Below, in pieces: positions 29,587-39,555 of a DNA stretch of 64,000 nucleotides. The notes under the pieces were generated by a model that saw only the letters and a list, made by a program, of their open reading frames with translations, was not told the DNA's origin and did no database searches. This stretch comes from Roseicyclus persicicus (GTDB lineage: Bacteria > Pseudomonadota > Alphaproteobacteria > Rhodobacterales > Rhodobacteraceae). Made by a program: the position numbers and the translations under genes. Numbering within the stretch: position 1 is the first letter of the stretch; each line of letters starts with the position of its first letter. The DNA lies in NCBI RefSeq assembly GCF_012395815.1, contig NZ_JAAZQQ010000001.1:806001-870000 (forward strand). The letters are read 5' to 3'.

Positions 29587-31257
29587 CTACTCGGCCGCCG
29601 CCGCCCGCGCCGCCCCCTCGCGCTGGCTGTGCTCCCAGTCGGGGGCGATCCAGGGCTCCAGGTTCTCGGACGGCAGGCGCCGGCCAAGGATGTGGTCGGC
29701 CGCCTTTTCCCCCACCATGATCGAGGGCGCGTTGAGATTTCCGTTCGGAATCAGCGGAAAGACCGAACTGTCGGCAAGGCGCAGGCCCTCCACCCCGATC
29801 ACGCGGGTCTCGGGGTCGACCACGGCCATGGGGTCGTCGCGGCGCCCCATGCGGGCGGTGCCGCAGGGGTGATAGGCGCTTTCGGCATGTTCGCGGATCA
29901 CGGCGTCCAGCGCCGCGTCCGACTGCGCCGCGGCGCCGGGCTGGATCTCGTGGTCGACGTAGCCCGCGATGGGGTCGGTGGCGAAGATCTCGCGCGTGAG
30001 GCGGATCGCGGCGCGAAACTCTTCCCAATCCGAGGCTTGCGACATGTAGTTGAACAGGATCCGGGGGGCGTCGGCCGGGTCGGCCGAGCGCAGGGTCACG
30101 CTGCCGCGGCTGGCCGACCGCATCGGGCCGACATGCGCCTGGAAGCCGTGGCCCGCGGCGGCCGTCTTGCCGTCGTAGCGCACCGCGATGGGCAGGAAAT
30201 GGAACTGGATGTCGGGGTAGTCGATCGCGGCGCGGCTGCGGATGAAGCCGCAGGCCTCGAAATTGTTCGACGCGCCGAGGCCGGTGCGGGTGAACAGCCA
30301 CTGCGCGCCCACCAGCGCCTTGCCCCAAAGCGACCAGTAGGGCGCGAGGCTGACGGGCTTGGTCGAGGCATACTGGACGTAAAGCTCCAGGTGATCCTGC
30401 AGGTTCGCACCCACGCCGGCGCGGTCGGCGATCACGGGAATTCCGTGCTCGACCAGGTGCTTGGCGGGCCCAATTCCACTGAGCATGAGAATTTTCGGCG
30501 AATTGATCGCGCCGGCGGCCAGCACCACCTCGGCCCGGGCGCGGATGACCTGCCCGCCGGCCAGCCGCACGCCGGTGGCGCGGCCCTCGGCGATCTCGAC
30601 CCGCTCGACCAGCCCGCGCGCAAGGCTGCAGCGCCCGGTCTTGAGCGCGGGCCTGAGATACGCCTTGGCCGCGGACCAGCGCTCGCCCTGCCAGACGGTC
30701 ATCTCGAAGGCGCCAAAGCCCTCCTGCCGATACCCGTTGTAGTCGTCCGTCGCGCCGTAGCCCGCCTTTGCCCCGCTCTCGATAAAGGCCTGGAACAGCG
30801 GGTTTTTCCGGGGGCCGCGGGTGATGTGCAGGGGGCCGTCATGGCCGCGGAACGCCGGGTCGCCCGCATCCCCGTGCCAGCATTCGGCGCGCTTGAAATA
30901 GGGCAGCACGTCGGCGTAGCCCCAGCCCTCGGCGCCCATCTCGGCCCAGGTGTCGAAGTCGCGCGCATGGCCGCGGACGTAGATCATGCCGTTGATCGAA
31001 GACGACCCGCCGATCACCTTGCCGCGCGGGCAGGCCATGACGCGGCCGCCCATGTGCGGCTCGGGCTCGGTCATGTAGCCCCAGTCGTAGCGGCGCATGT
31101 TCATCGGGTAGGACAGCGCCGCGGGCATGTTGATGAAGGGGCCCCAGTCGGTGCCGCCGTGTTCCACGACGATCACCGATTTCCCTGCCGCGGCAAGGCG
31201 ATACGCGATGGCGCAGCCCGCGCTGCCGGCGCCGACGACGACGTAGTCCGCTTCCAT
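29587..31257 (-). CDS. betA: choline dehydrogenase
   Basis: 556 aa GMC-family flavoprotein that oxidises choline to betaine aldehyde, and the aldehyde further, at the inner membrane. The FAD-binding loop is [15 protein letters not shown] (6-20). [14 protein letters not shown] is the second flavin segment. The catalytic histidines are in [12 protein letters not shown] and in the C-terminal [16 protein letters not shown] block. The start shares one base with the betB stop. It is the last gene of betI-betC-betB-betA. Confidence 0.96.
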   Translation of the reverse strand: MEADYVVVGAGSAGCAIAYRLAAAGKSVIVVEHGGTDWGPFINMPAALSYPMNMRRYDWGYMTEPEPHMGGRVMACPRGKVIGGSSSINGMIYVRGHARDFDTWAEMGAEGWGYADVLPYFKRAECWHGDAGDPAFRGHDGPLHITRGPRKNPLFQAFIESGAKAGYGATDDYNGYRQEGFGAFEMTVWQGERWSAAKAYLRPALKTGRCSLARGLVERVEIAEGRATGVRLAGGQVIRARAEVVLAAGAINSPKILMLSGIGPAKHLVEHGIPVIADRAGVGANLQDHLELYVQYASTKPVSLAPYWSLWGKALVGAQWLFTRTGLGASNNFEACGFIRSRAAIDYPDIQFHFLPIAVRYDGKTAAAGHGFQAHVGPMRSASRGSVTLRSADPADAPRILFNYMSQASDWEEFRAAIRLTREIFATDPIAGYVDHEIQPGAAAQSDAALDAVIREHAESAYHPCGTARMGRRDDPMAVVDPETRVIGVEGLRLADSSVFPLIPNGNLNAPSIMVGEKAADHILGRRLPSENLEPWIAPDWEHSQREGAARAAAAE

Positions 31258-32711
31258 CAGTAGGCCGCCTCCACCGGTGCCATGCCCACGTAGACGGTCT
31301 TGAGCTGCGAATAGGCCTCGAGCGCGGCGCGGGAATTCTCGCGGCCGATGCCCGAGCCCTTGACGCCGCCGAAGGGCACCTCGACCGGGGTCAGGTTGTA
31401 CTGGTTGATCCAGACCGAGCCCGCCTCGAGCGCGTGGACGACGCGGTGCGCGCGGGCGTGGTCGCGGGTGAAGACGGCGCCCGACAGGCCCAGGTCGGTG
31501 GCGTTGGCGCGCGCCACCACCTCGTCCTCGGCGTCGAAGTCGAGGACGGACATGACCGGGCCGAAGATCTCCTCACGGGCGATGGTCATGTCGTCGGTGA
31601 CATCGGCGAAGATGGCGGGCTGGATGTAGCAGCCGGGCCGGTTCAGGCGGTTGCCGCCATGCACGAGGCGCGCACCCTCGGCCTTGCCCTTTTCGACGTA
31701 GGACAGGACGATGCCGAGCTGATCCTCGCTCACCATCGGCCCGAGGTTGGTGGCCTCGTCGCGGGGGTCGCCGATGACGGCCTTCGACACGCGCTCGACC
31801 AGCCGGTTCAGGAACGCCTCCTTGATGCCCCGCTGCACGAAGACGCGGGTGCCGTTCGAGCAGACCTGCCCGCTGGCGAAGAAATTCGCGTTGATCGCGG
31901 CCGACACGGCGCTGTCGAGCTCGGCGTCGTCGAAGATGATGAGGGGCGACTTGCCCCCCAGTTCCATGGTGACGTGCTTCATCTGGGCCGCGGCGGCGGC
32001 ATAGACCTTCTTGCCGGTCTCGGCGGAGCCGGTGAGCGAGACCTTGGCGACGCGGCCGTCCTCGACCAGCGCGCGGCCGACGGTGCCGGCGCCCTGCACC
32101 ACGTTGAACACGCCCGGGGGCGCGCCGGCCTCGACCAGGATTTCCGCGTATTTCAAGGCGCTGAGCGGTGTCTGTTCACTCGGCTTGAACACCATCGTGT
32201 TGCCGCAGACGAGCGCCGGGGCGCTTTTCCAGGCGGCGACCTGGGTGGGGTAGTTCCAGGCGCCGAGGCCGACGCAGACGCCGAGCGGGATGCGCATGGT
32301 GTAGGCCCAGTCGCCGCCAAGCGGGATATGCTCGCCGGTCAACGTGCCGGCGAGGCCGCCGAAATATTCCAGCGCGTCGGCGGCCGAGGTCGCGTCGGCC
32401 ACCAGCGTTTCCGAGATCGGCTTGCCGGTGTCGAGGGTTTCGAGCTCGGACAGCTCGCGGTTGCGGGCGCGCATGATGTCGGCGGCACGGCGCAGGATGC
32501 GGCCGCGCTGGACGGGCATCATCGCGGCCCATTCGGCCTGCGCGGCCTTGGCGGCGGACAGCGCGGCCTCGATCACGGCGGGGGTGGCCTCGTGGATGGT
32601 GGCGATCTGCTCGCCGGTGCCGGGGAAGATCACCGGCATAAGCGCGCCGGCGGTGTCTTCCACGTACTGGCCGTTGACGAAATGGCTGGCTTTGGGTTGG
32701 GCGATCATCAT
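31257..32711 (-). CDS. betB: betaine-aldehyde dehydrogenase
   Basis: 484 aa NAD(P)-dependent aldehyde dehydrogenase converting betaine aldehyde to glycine betaine. The catalytic cysteine is Cys284 in [15 protein letters not shown] and the general base is Glu250 in [24 protein letters not shown] and [10 protein letters not shown] form the cofactor site. There are two consecutive ATG codons: the first overlaps the betC stop as ATGA, the second shares one base with it, and GGGGGG precedes both, so the real start may be three bases further in. Confidence 0.96.
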   Translation of the reverse strand: MMIAQPKASHFVNGQYVEDTAGALMPVIFPGTGEQIATIHEATPAVIEAALSAAKAAQAEWAAMMPVQRGRILRRAADIMRARNRELSELETLDTGKPISETLVADATSAADALEYFGGLAGTLTGEHIPLGGDWAYTMRIPLGVCVGLGAWNYPTQVAAWKSAPALVCGNTMVFKPSEQTPLSALKYAEILVEAGAPPGVFNVVQGAGTVGRALVEDGRVAKVSLTGSAETGKKVYAAAAAQMKHVTMELGGKSPLIIFDDAELDSAVSAAINANFFASGQVCSNGTRVFVQRGIKEAFLNRLVERVSKAVIGDPRDEATNLGPMVSEDQLGIVLSYVEKGKAEGARLVHGGNRLNRPGCYIQPAIFADVTDDMTIAREEIFGPVMSVLDFDAEDEVVARANATDLGLSGAVFTRDHARAHRVVHALEAGSVWINQYNLTPVEVPFGGVKGSGIGRENSRAALEAYSQLKTVYVGMAPVEAAY

Positions 32712-34216
32712 TCCCCCCTTGGGAAGCGTTGGCTGTCTTCGAGGACGTTCAGGTCCATGTGGTTGCGCATGAAGCGCTCGGAGGCGGCGCGGAGCGGCTG
32801 GAAATCCCACGGGTAGTAGGCGCCGTTTCGCAGGCTTTCGTAGACGACCCAGCGGCGGGCCTGGCTTTCGCGGACCTCGGCGTCGAACTGTTCCAGGTCC
32901 CAGCGGGCGGCGGCCATGACGCGGAACCGCTCCAGCGTCGCGGCATGGGCGGGGTCTTCGGCGAGGTTCACCCGTTCGTGCGGATCGGCCGACAGGTCGA
33001 ACAGCTGCTCGGGGTCGGCGGCGCAGTTGGTGTATTTCCACCGCCCCTGGCGCAGCCCGACCAGCGGCGTGATCGATGCCTCGGCGGCGTATTCCATCGC
33101 CACGGGGCTCTCGCGGCGGCGGCCCGCGGCCAGCGGCACCAGCGTCTCGCCGTCGGTCCAGGGCATCACCTCGGCCATGGACACGCCGGCGAGGTCGCAG
33201 AGCGTGGGGCAGAGGTCGATGGTGGAAACCGGGTCGTCCACGCGGCCGGGCGCAAGGCCGGGCGCGGCGATCATCAGCGGCACGCGGGCGGAGCCCTCGT
33301 AGAAGTTCATCTTGAACCACAGCCCGCGCTCGCCCAGCATGTCGCCGTGGTCGGAGACGAAGACCACGATGGCCTCCTGCCTTGTGCGGTCGAGCAGGTC
33401 GAGGAGGCTGCCGATCCTCTCGTCGAGATACGAGATGTTGGCGAAGTAGGCCCGGCGCGAGCGGGCGATGTCATCCTCGGTGATGTCGTAGGCGCGCCAG
33501 TCGTTGGCGTCGAAGATGCGCTGCGCGTGGGGGTCGTGATCTTCGTAGGGCAGCGCCGGAACCTCGGGCTGCAGGTGCGTGCAGTCCGCGTACAGGTCCC
33601 AGAACCGGCGGCGCGCGACGTAGGGGTCGTGCGGGTGCGTGAAGCTGACCGTCAGGCACCAGGGGCGGGCGTCCTTGGCCCGCGCGAGGTCGTAGAGCTT
33701 CTGCTCGGCCATGAAGGCGACCTCGTCGTCGTATTCCATCTGGTTGGTGATCTCGGCGACGCCCGCGCCCTTCACCGAGCCCATGTTGTGGTACCACCAG
33801 TCGATGCGCTCGCCCGGCTTGCGGTAGTCCGGCGTCCAGCCGAAATCGGCCGGGTAGATGTCGGTGGTCAGCCGGTCCTCGAAGCCGTGGAGCTGGTCGG
33901 GGCCGACGAAGTGCATCTTGCCGGACAGCGCGGTGTAGTAGCCCGCCCGGCGCAGGTGATGCGCGTAGGTGGGAATGGACGAGGCGAATTCGGCCGCGTT
34001 GTCGTAGACGCCCGTGCGCGACGGCAGCTGGCCCGACATGAAGCTGGCGCGCGCCGGCGCGCAGAGCGGCGAGGCCGTGTAGGTGTTGGCGAAACGGGCC
34101 GAGCGGGCGGCCAGCGCCTTGAGGTGCGGCGCGTGCAGCCAGTCGGCGGGGCCGTCGGGGAACAGCGTTCCGGTCAGCTGGTCGACCATCACGATCAGGA
34201 TGTTCGGGCGCGTCAT
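32708..34216 (-). CDS. betC: choline-sulfatase
   Basis: 502 aa type I sulfatase that splits choline-O-sulfate into choline and sulfate. The cysteine to be converted to formylglycine is Cys52 in [12 protein letters not shown] (C-x-P-x-R), with metal ligands starting at Asp12 in [20 protein letters not shown] supplies further metal and substrate contacts, and [10 protein letters not shown] is choline-sulfatase-like. No signal peptide is seen, so it is cytoplasmic. The gene is coupled to betI and betB by ATGA overlaps. Confidence 0.95.
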   Translation of the reverse strand: MTRPNILIVMVDQLTGTLFPDGPADWLHAPHLKALAARSARFANTYTASPLCAPARASFMSGQLPSRTGVYDNAAEFASSIPTYAHHLRRAGYYTALSGKMHFVGPDQLHGFEDRLTTDIYPADFGWTPDYRKPGERIDWWYHNMGSVKGAGVAEITNQMEYDDEVAFMAEQKLYDLARAKDARPWCLTVSFTHPHDPYVARRRFWDLYADCTHLQPEVPALPYEDHDPHAQRIFDANDWRAYDITEDDIARSRRAYFANISYLDERIGSLLDLLDRTRQEAIVVFVSDHGDMLGERGLWFKMNFYEGSARVPLMIAAPGLAPGRVDDPVSTIDLCPTLCDLAGVSMAEVMPWTDGETLVPLAAGRRRESPVAMEYAAEASITPLVGLRQGRWKYTNCAADPEQLFDLSADPHERVNLAEDPAHAATLERFRVMAAARWDLEQFDAEVRESQARRWVVYESLRNGAYYPWDFQPLRAASERFMRNHMDLNVLEDSQRFPRGE

Positions 34217-34794
34217 CGGGCGACCCCCGTGGCAAGGTCGAGGTAGCGGGCGACGGTGGCCATGGCCGCGGCCGCGTCGGGCGGGCCGGCGTCGGCCAGC
34301 GCGTGGCGGATGTAGAGCCCGTCGATCAGCGCCGCGACGGTGCGGGCCACGGCCACCGGATCGGCGCAGAGCGGGCGGGCGGCATGGGTCAGGTTCGACA
34401 CCAGCCGCCGCTGGTAGACCCGGAGCAGGCGCGCGGCCTGCGGCTGGGTCTGGGCGAGGACATAGAAGTTCAGCCAGGCCGCCACCACCTCGGGCTGGAA
34501 GTTGCGGCCGCCGAAATTCGCCCGCACCAGCGCGTCGAGCCGGGCGCGGGGGGTGCCCGCAGCGGCGAGGCCCCGGCGCGCCTCGGCGCCGAACTCGGAC
34601 AGGATCGCGCGCATCGCGGCGAGGAACAGCTCGTCCTTCGAGCCGAAATAGTGGTGCGCCAGCGCCGAGGACACGCCCGCCGTCCTGGCGATCTGGCCCA
34701 CGGTCACGTCGAGCGAGCCGCGACGGCCGATTTCGCCAATCGTCGCGTTGACAAGCGCGTCCTTACGCAGTGCCATCATTCCCACGCGCGGCAT
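34213..34794 (-). CDS. betI: choline-responsive TetR repressor BetI
   Basis: 193 aa TetR-family repressor whose DNA binding is released by choline. The start at MPRVGMMALRKDALV matches the conserved BetI N-terminus and has a GGGGG site upstream; a longer frame would run into the operator. The helix-turn-helix is TVGQIARTAGVSSALAHHYFGSKDELF, as in rhizobial BetI. It leads the betICBA operon, divergent from choXWV, with the expected palindromic operator at 34835-34854. Confidence 0.95.
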   Translation of the reverse strand: MPRVGMMALRKDALVNATIGEIGRRGSLDVTVGQIARTAGVSSALAHHYFGSKDELFLAAMRAILSEFGAEARRGLAAAGTPRARLDALVRANFGGRNFQPEVVAAWLNFYVLAQTQPQAARLLRVYQRRLVSNLTHAARPLCADPVAVARTVAALIDGLYIRHALADAGPPDAAAAMATVARYLDLATGVAR

Positions 34795-34834
34795 CGAACC
34801 CCCTTCTGGTTGCAGAGCCGCAGGAAATCGGATT

Positions 34835-34854
34835 TTAATTGACTGGTCAATCAA
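34835..34854. promoter_or_regulatory. BetI operator between betI and choX
   Basis: ATTGAC-TG-GTCAAT (34838-34851) is a 14-base dyad extended by TTA and CAA to 20 bases with one mismatch. It lies 40 bases upstream of betI and 30 upstream of choX. Its AT-rich TTnATTGAC half-site is like known BetI boxes (TTGATTG type), so it would allow joint choline control of both operons. Confidence 0.75.
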
Positions 34855-34883
34855 CAAAACGACCAGAACAGGGAGAGACGACC

Positions 34884-35828
34884 ATGACCATCCTGACCCG
34901 CAGCGCCGCGAGCGTGCTGGCAATGACCCTCGCCGCCGGCACGGCGCTTGCGCAGGACGACTGCGCGACCGTGACCTTCTCGGATGTCGGCTGGACGGAC
35001 ATCACCGCGACCACCGCGGCCACCACCGTGGTGCTGGAGGCGCTGGGCTACGAGACCGAGATCCGCGTCCTGTCGGTGCCGGTGACCTACACCTCGCTGG
35101 CGGCGGGCGATCTCGACGTGTTCCTCGGCAACTGGATGCCGACGATGGAGGCCGACATCGCGCCCTACCGCGAGGCGGGCACCGTCGACACCGTGCGCGC
35201 CAACCTCGAGGGCGCGAAATACACGCTGGCCACCAACGCCGCGGGCGCGGCCATGGGCATCGCCGATTTCTCCGACATCGCGGGGATGGCCGACGCCCTC
35301 GACGGCGACATCTACGGGATCGAACCCGGCAACGACGGCAACCGCCTGATCATGGACATGATCGCGGCCAATGCCTTCGGCCTCGGCGACGCCGACTTCC
35401 AGGTGGTGGAAAGCTCGGAGCAGGGGATGCTGGCGCAGGTCGCCCGCGCCGTCGACCGGGCCGAGCCGATCGTGTTCCTCGCCTGGGAACCGCACCCGAT
35501 GAACGCGAACTTCGATCTGACCTACCTGACCGGCGGCGACGACTGGTTCGGCCCCGACCTCGGCGGCGCGACGGTCTACACCAACACCCGCGCGGGCTAT
35601 GTCGAGGCCTGCCCGAACGTCGGCGCGCTCCTGAACAACCTCGTCTTCACGCTGGCGATGGAGAACGAGATCATGGGCGCGATCCTGAACGACGGGCAGG
35701 ACCCGGCCGAGGCGGCGACCGCCTGGATGACGGCCAACCCCGACGTGGTGATGGGCTGGCTCGACGGCGTGACCACGATCGACGGCGGCGACGCCGCGGC
35801 GGCGGTGTCGGCGGCGCTGGGTCTCTGA
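34884..35828 (+). CDS. choX: choline ABC transporter substrate-binding protein
   Basis: 314 aa periplasmic binding protein. A signal peptide (residues 1-23) ends ALA before QDD. Tryptophans in FSDVGWTDI, FLGNWMPTM and FLAWEPHPM correspond to the aromatic box that holds the trimethylammonium group in ChoX and ProX. The start follows GGGAG by eight bases. It is the first gene of choXWV, and a hairpin after it may raise its level over the membrane components. Confidence 0.93.
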   Translation: MTILTRSAASVLAMTLAAGTALAQDDCATVTFSDVGWTDITATTAATTVVLEALGYETEIRVLSVPVTYTSLAAGDLDVFLGNWMPTMEADIAPYREAGTVDTVRANLEGAKYTLATNAAGAAMGIADFSDIAGMADALDGDIYGIEPGNDGNRLIMDMIAANAFGLGDADFQVVESSEQGMLAQVARAVDRAEPIVFLAWEPHPMNANFDLTYLTGGDDWFGPDLGGATVYTNTRAGYVEACPNVGALLNNLVFTLAMENEIMGAILNDGQDPAEAATAWMTANPDVVMGWLDGVTTIDGGDAAAAVSAALGL

Positions 35829-35849
35829 CCGGACCGCGAGAACCAGACC

Positions 35850-35883
35850 GGGCTGCGCGCGATCCCGTCCCGCGCAGCCCTTT
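35850..35883 (+). terminator. intercistronic hairpin between choX and choW
   Basis: GGGCTGCGCG and CGCGCAGCCC form a perfect 10-base stem with an 11-base loop, followed by TTT. The position between binding-protein and permease genes suggests partial termination or protection of the choX message. Confidence 0.6.
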
Positions 35884-35901
35884 CCATGACGGGGGGACGT
35901 C

Positions 35902-36855
35902 ATGCTGAGATGGCTGACCGAGTGCGACGAGGGCTGGCCCGCGGGCATGGGCCCGCTGGGCGCGCTGTCGGAGTGCAAGCTGCGGGTGGGCGATGCGGCC
36001 GAGGCCGGGTTCGACTGGCTGCAGGACAACCTGTCGGGCCTGTTCGACGCGATGGCCGCCGCGCTGGAGGTGATGATCGGCGCGATCCTTGCCGTGCTGC
36101 AGGACCCGCCGAACACCGGCTGGATCTGGGACCTGCGGCGCTCCGAGATCACCTACCTCTACCCCGAGGCGTGGCATCCGATCCTGGTGTCGGCGATCTT
36201 CGTGGCGCTGGCCTGGTGGCTGCACCGCGGCTGGCGGGTGCCGGCGCTGATCGCCGGGGGGCTCCTGTTCATCATCAACCAGGGCTACTGGGAGGAAACG
36301 ACCGAGAGCCTGACGCTGGTCCTGTCGGCCTGCGTCGTGTGCATGGGGCTGGGCGTGCCCATCGGCATCGCGGCGGCGCACCGGCCGCGGCTCTATGCCT
36401 GGATGCGGCCCGTGCTCGACCTGATGCAGACGCTCCCGACCTTCGTCTACCTGATCCCGGCCATCGTGTTCTTCGGCATCGGCATGGTGCCGGGCCTGAT
36501 CGCCACGGTGATCTTCGTGCTGCCCGCGCCGATCCGGCTGACGCATCTGGGCATCACCGCCACGCCCACGGCGCTGCTCGAGGCCGCCGACGCCTTTGGC
36601 GCCACGCCGCGGCAGAAGCTGTGGAAGGTGGAACTGCCCTACGCCGCGCCGCAGATCATGGCGGGGCTGAACCAGACCATCATGCTGTCGCTGTCCATGG
36701 TGGTGATCGCCGCGCTGGTCGGCGCCGATGGCCTGGGCGTGCCGGTGGTGCGCGCGCTGAACCAAGTGAACACCGGGCTCGGCTTCGAGAGCGGGTTCAT
36801 CATCGTGGTCGTGGCGATCCTGCTCGACCGCCTCTTGAGGGTGCAACGCCGATGA
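35902..36855 (+). CDS. choW: choline ABC transporter permease
   Basis: 317 aa ProW/OpuAB-type permease with an N-terminal extension (residues 1-85) and about six hydrophobic segments after it (such as ILVSAIFVALAWWL, LIAGGLLFIINQGYW, LTLVLSACVVCMGLGVPIGIA). The EAA loop is around EAADAFGATPRQKLWKVELPYAAPQIMAG. It overlaps choV as ATGA and has a GGGGGGA ribosome site. It forms the membrane channel of the ChoXWV importer. Confidence 0.93.
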   Translation: MLRWLTECDEGWPAGMGPLGALSECKLRVGDAAEAGFDWLQDNLSGLFDAMAAALEVMIGAILAVLQDPPNTGWIWDLRRSEITYLYPEAWHPILVSAIFVALAWWLHRGWRVPALIAGGLLFIINQGYWEETTESLTLVLSACVVCMGLGVPIGIAAAHRPRLYAWMRPVLDLMQTLPTFVYLIPAIVFFGIGMVPGLIATVIFVLPAPIRLTHLGITATPTALLEAADAFGATPRQKLWKVELPYAAPQIMAGLNQTIMLSLSMVVIAALVGADGLGVPVVRALNQVNTGLGFESGFIIVVVAILLDRLLRVQRR

Positions 36856-37865
36856 CAACCGCCGTCCGTTTCCACGAGGTCTGCATCATGTTCGGCGACG
36901 CGCCCGCGCCCGCGCTGGAGCGCGCCGATGCGGGGGAGACCCGGGCCGAGATCCAGGCCGCCACGGGCCATGTGCTGGGCGTGCACGACTGCACGCTTGA
37001 GGTCGAGGAGGGCGAGATCCTGGTCCTGATGGGCCTGTCCGGCTCGGGCAAGTCCACGCTCCTGCGGGCCGTCAACGCGCTGAACCCGGTGGTGCGCGGC
37101 CATGTCGAGGTGCGGGTGGGCGACCGCATGGTCAACGTGACCGAGGCGCGGGGGGCCGAGCTGCGCCACCTGCGGCAGACGGCGGTGGCCATGGTGTTCC
37201 AGCAGTTCGGCCTGCTGCCCTGGCGCACGGTGCGCGAGAACGTGGGGCTGGGGCTGGAGCTGGCCGGGCAGGCGCCCGAGGCGCGGCGGGATGCCGTCGA
37301 CCGGCAGCTGGCGCTTGTGGGCCTGACCGACTGGGCCGAGCGCCGGGTCGGCGAGCTGTCGGGGGGGATGCAGCAGCGGGTGGGCCTTGCCCGCGCCTTC
37401 GCCACCGACGCCCCGATCCTGTTGATGGACGAGCCCTTTTCCGCGCTCGACCCGCTGATCCGCACCAAGCTGCAGGACGAGTTGCTGGACCTGCAGAGCC
37501 GGCTGAAACGCACCATCGTCTTCGTCAGCCACGATCTCGACGAGGCATTCAAGATCGGCAACCGCATCGCCATCATGGAGGGCGGGCGCATCGTGCAATG
37601 CGGCACCCCGCGCGAGATCTTCTCGCGGCCGGCCAACGCCTACGTCGCCGAGTTCGTGGCGAACATGAACCCGCTGGGCGTGCTGACGGCGCGCGACGTG
37701 ATGCTGCCGGTGCCGGGTGACGGCGCGCGCATCCCCGCCGAGATGTCGGTGCGCGAGATCCTCAGGCATTTCGCCGAAAGCCCCGCGCCGCTGGCGGTGG
37801 AGGAGGGCGGCGCGGTGATCGGCCGGGTGACGCCCGACAGCGTGACGGCGCGGCTCGGGGCCTGA
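36852..37865 (+). CDS. choV: choline ABC transporter ATP-binding protein
   Basis: 337 aa ATPase of the ProV type. Walker A is GLSGSGKS, the Q loop is VFQQFGLLPW, the signature is LSGGMQQR, and Walker B is ILLMDEPFSALD. A C-terminal CBS-like segment of about 60 residues follows FVANMNPLGVLTARDVM; only one CBS unit seems to be present, where ProV has two. It energises import of choline, and perhaps choline sulfate, through ChoW. Confidence 0.94.
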   Translation: MTTAVRFHEVCIMFGDAPAPALERADAGETRAEIQAATGHVLGVHDCTLEVEEGEILVLMGLSGSGKSTLLRAVNALNPVVRGHVEVRVGDRMVNVTEARGAELRHLRQTAVAMVFQQFGLLPWRTVRENVGLGLELAGQAPEARRDAVDRQLALVGLTDWAERRVGELSGGMQQRVGLARAFATDAPILLMDEPFSALDPLIRTKLQDELLDLQSRLKRTIVFVSHDLDEAFKIGNRIAIMEGGRIVQCGTPREIFSRPANAYVAEFVANMNPLGVLTARDVMLPVPGDGARIPAEMSVREILRHFAESPAPLAVEEGGAVIGRVTPDSVTARLGA

Positions 37866-37870
37866 GCGGC

Positions 37871-38437
37871 TCAGGGGTCGGCCCCGGGGCAGCGGGACAG
37901 GGCAAGGATCATCCGCCAGTCGAAGGGGTGGCGGACGCCGCGCTCCTGCAGCCAGCGGTCCTGCAGCAGGTAGGCCTCGAGCTCGGGCGCGCCGGTGCAG
38001 GCCCAGTCGCGGTTGGTCAGCTGGACGTGGTGGATCAGCTCGTGCAGCAGCACGGACTGGTCGAACAGGCTCACCGGCGACCACGGGTGCGTCAGGAAGA
38101 TATGGGTCTGCCCGTGGTCGTAGGCCGCCAGCAGCGCCGGGTCGACGATCAGGTCGGCCTGCGCATAGGCGATTGTCTCGCCGACCCGGCAGAACGAGAC
38201 CGTGGGCGGATCGGTGTAGGTGGGCAGGAGGTCGTAGTCGGTCGCCAGGGCGATCCAGCCGACCAGCCCGTCGAACAGCGGCCGGCCGATCGCCTCGGGC
38301 AGGGGCGGGCCGAGGGGCGCCGGGGGGCAGCCCGCGGCGTCGTCGCCGGCGTGGCCGGGCCCGGCGGCAAGCGCGGCGCAGAGCAGGGCCACAGCCCCTG
38401 CGGCGCGTCCCCACGTCCCGGCTGGCCGTGTCGGCAT
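37871..38437 (-). CDS. secreted protein with HExxHH motif
   Basis: 188 aa protein of no family I can name. Residues 1-30 are an Ala-rich signal peptide (AGAVALLCAALAAGPGHA) with a likely cut before GDD. The motif LLHELIHHVQL (His132, Glu133, His136) is a zincin-type metal site, and PELEAY (Glu151, Glu153) about 15-17 residues further on could give a third ligand. Four cysteines (37, 83, 147, 183) outside the signal peptide suggest disulfides in the periplasm. GGGAGGAC precedes the ATG. It is convergent with choV and unrelated to it in role as far as can be seen. Confidence 0.75.
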   Translation of the reverse strand: MPTRPAGTWGRAAGAVALLCAALAAGPGHAGDDAAGCPPAPLGPPLPEAIGRPLFDGLVGWIALATDYDLLPTYTDPPTVSFCRVGETIAYAQADLIVDPALLAAYDHGQTHIFLTHPWSPVSLFDQSVLLHELIHHVQLTNRDWACTGAPELEAYLLQDRWLQERGVRHPFDWRMILALSRCPGADP

Positions 38438-38502
38438 CGGGTCCTCCCTCGGCGGTCACGGGGCAGGCTAGGGGGCGTCGCGGCGCCCGGCAATGACCGG
38501 CG

Positions 38503-39555
38503 TCACCCGGCCTCCAGCATCCCCATCAGCCGTTCGAGGTGCCAGTCGCTGTCGCCCATCTGGTGGTCGATCATCACCAGCCGCTTGGCGTAGTGGCTGA
38601 CCGGGTATTCCCAGGTCATCGCGATGCCGCCATGCATCTGGATCACCTCCTCGGCGACCTGCCGGGCGATGCGGCCGACGAGGTGCTTGGCCTGGCTCAC
38701 CCGTTTCGCGCGCTCGGGCGTGTCCATCGCCGAGGCCGCGAGGATGACGATGGAGCGCGCCTGTTCGATCTCGATGGCGAGGTCCACCGCCCGGTGCTGC
38801 AGCGCCTGGAAGGTGCCGATGGGCTGGCCGAACTGCTTTCGCGTGGCCAGGTAATCGGTGAGCATGGCAAAGGCCGCTTCCATCGCCCCCAGCGCCTCGG
38901 CCGACAGGGCCAGCGCGGCCCAGTCCCGCGCCTCCTCCAGCGCGGCGCGGGCCTCGGGGATCAGGCAGCTGGCCGGGGTCGCGTCGAGGAACACCTCCGC
39001 CGCCGGCCCGCCGTCGATCATGCCGTAGCCCGCGACCTCGGCGTCGCCGGCGGCGACATCCCACAGGCCCGGCCCCGCGGCGGCGACCAGCAGGCGGTCG
39101 GCGCCGGCACCGCCGTAGACCACCGTCTTGCGGCCCGTCAGGCGCCCGTCCGCGGCGCGGGTGGTCAGCGCGTCGAGATCCCAGCCCGCCTCGGCCTCGT
39201 CCAGTGCCACGGCGGCGCGGGTCTCGCCCGTCAGCAGCGGCTCCAGGTCTCCCCCGGCGGCGAGGGTCAGCCGGATTGCCATGAGCTGCCCCAGCACCGG
39301 CTCGGGGCAGAGCGCGCGGCCCAGCTCCTCGAACACCACGGCGACGTCGAAGCCGGTGCCGCCGATGCCGCCGCGGTCCTCGGGCGCCAGCGCGTGGAAC
39401 AGGCCCAGCCCGGCCAGCGCGGCCCATTGGGCGGGGTCGTGGAACGGCGCGGCATAGGCGACGCGGGTGCGGTGATCGACCGGGTATTGTTCGAAAAGGT
39501 AACGGCGCAGCGTATCGGTCAGCATCCGGCGGTCGTCGGAGATCGAGAAATCCAT
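38503..39555 (-). CDS. acyl-CoA dehydrogenase, small-subunit type
   Basis: 350 aa acyl-CoA dehydrogenase family protein. FAD/substrate features are weaker than in its neighbour, but the C-terminal HGGIAMTWEYPVSHYAKRL block and TRKQFGQPIGTFQALQHR are clear. Short proteins of this kind often form an alpha2-beta2 complex with a second dehydrogenase gene next door, as in actinobacterial steroid catabolism. Its ATG shares one base with the stop of the 394 aa dehydrogenase gene (TGATG), which fits two subunits of one enzyme. Confidence 0.88.
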   Translation of the reverse strand: MDFSISDDRRMLTDTLRRYLFEQYPVDHRTRVAYAAPFHDPAQWAALAGLGLFHALAPEDRGGIGGTGFDVAVVFEELGRALCPEPVLGQLMAIRLTLAAGGDLEPLLTGETRAAVALDEAEAGWDLDALTTRAADGRLTGRKTVVYGGAGADRLLVAAAGPGLWDVAAGDAEVAGYGMIDGGPAAEVFLDATPASCLIPEARAALEEARDWAALALSAEALGAMEAAFAMLTDYLATRKQFGQPIGTFQALQHRAVDLAIEIEQARSIVILAASAMDTPERAKRVSQAKHLVGRIARQVAEEVIQMHGGIAMTWEYPVSHYAKRLVMIDHQMGDSDWHLERLMGMLEAG

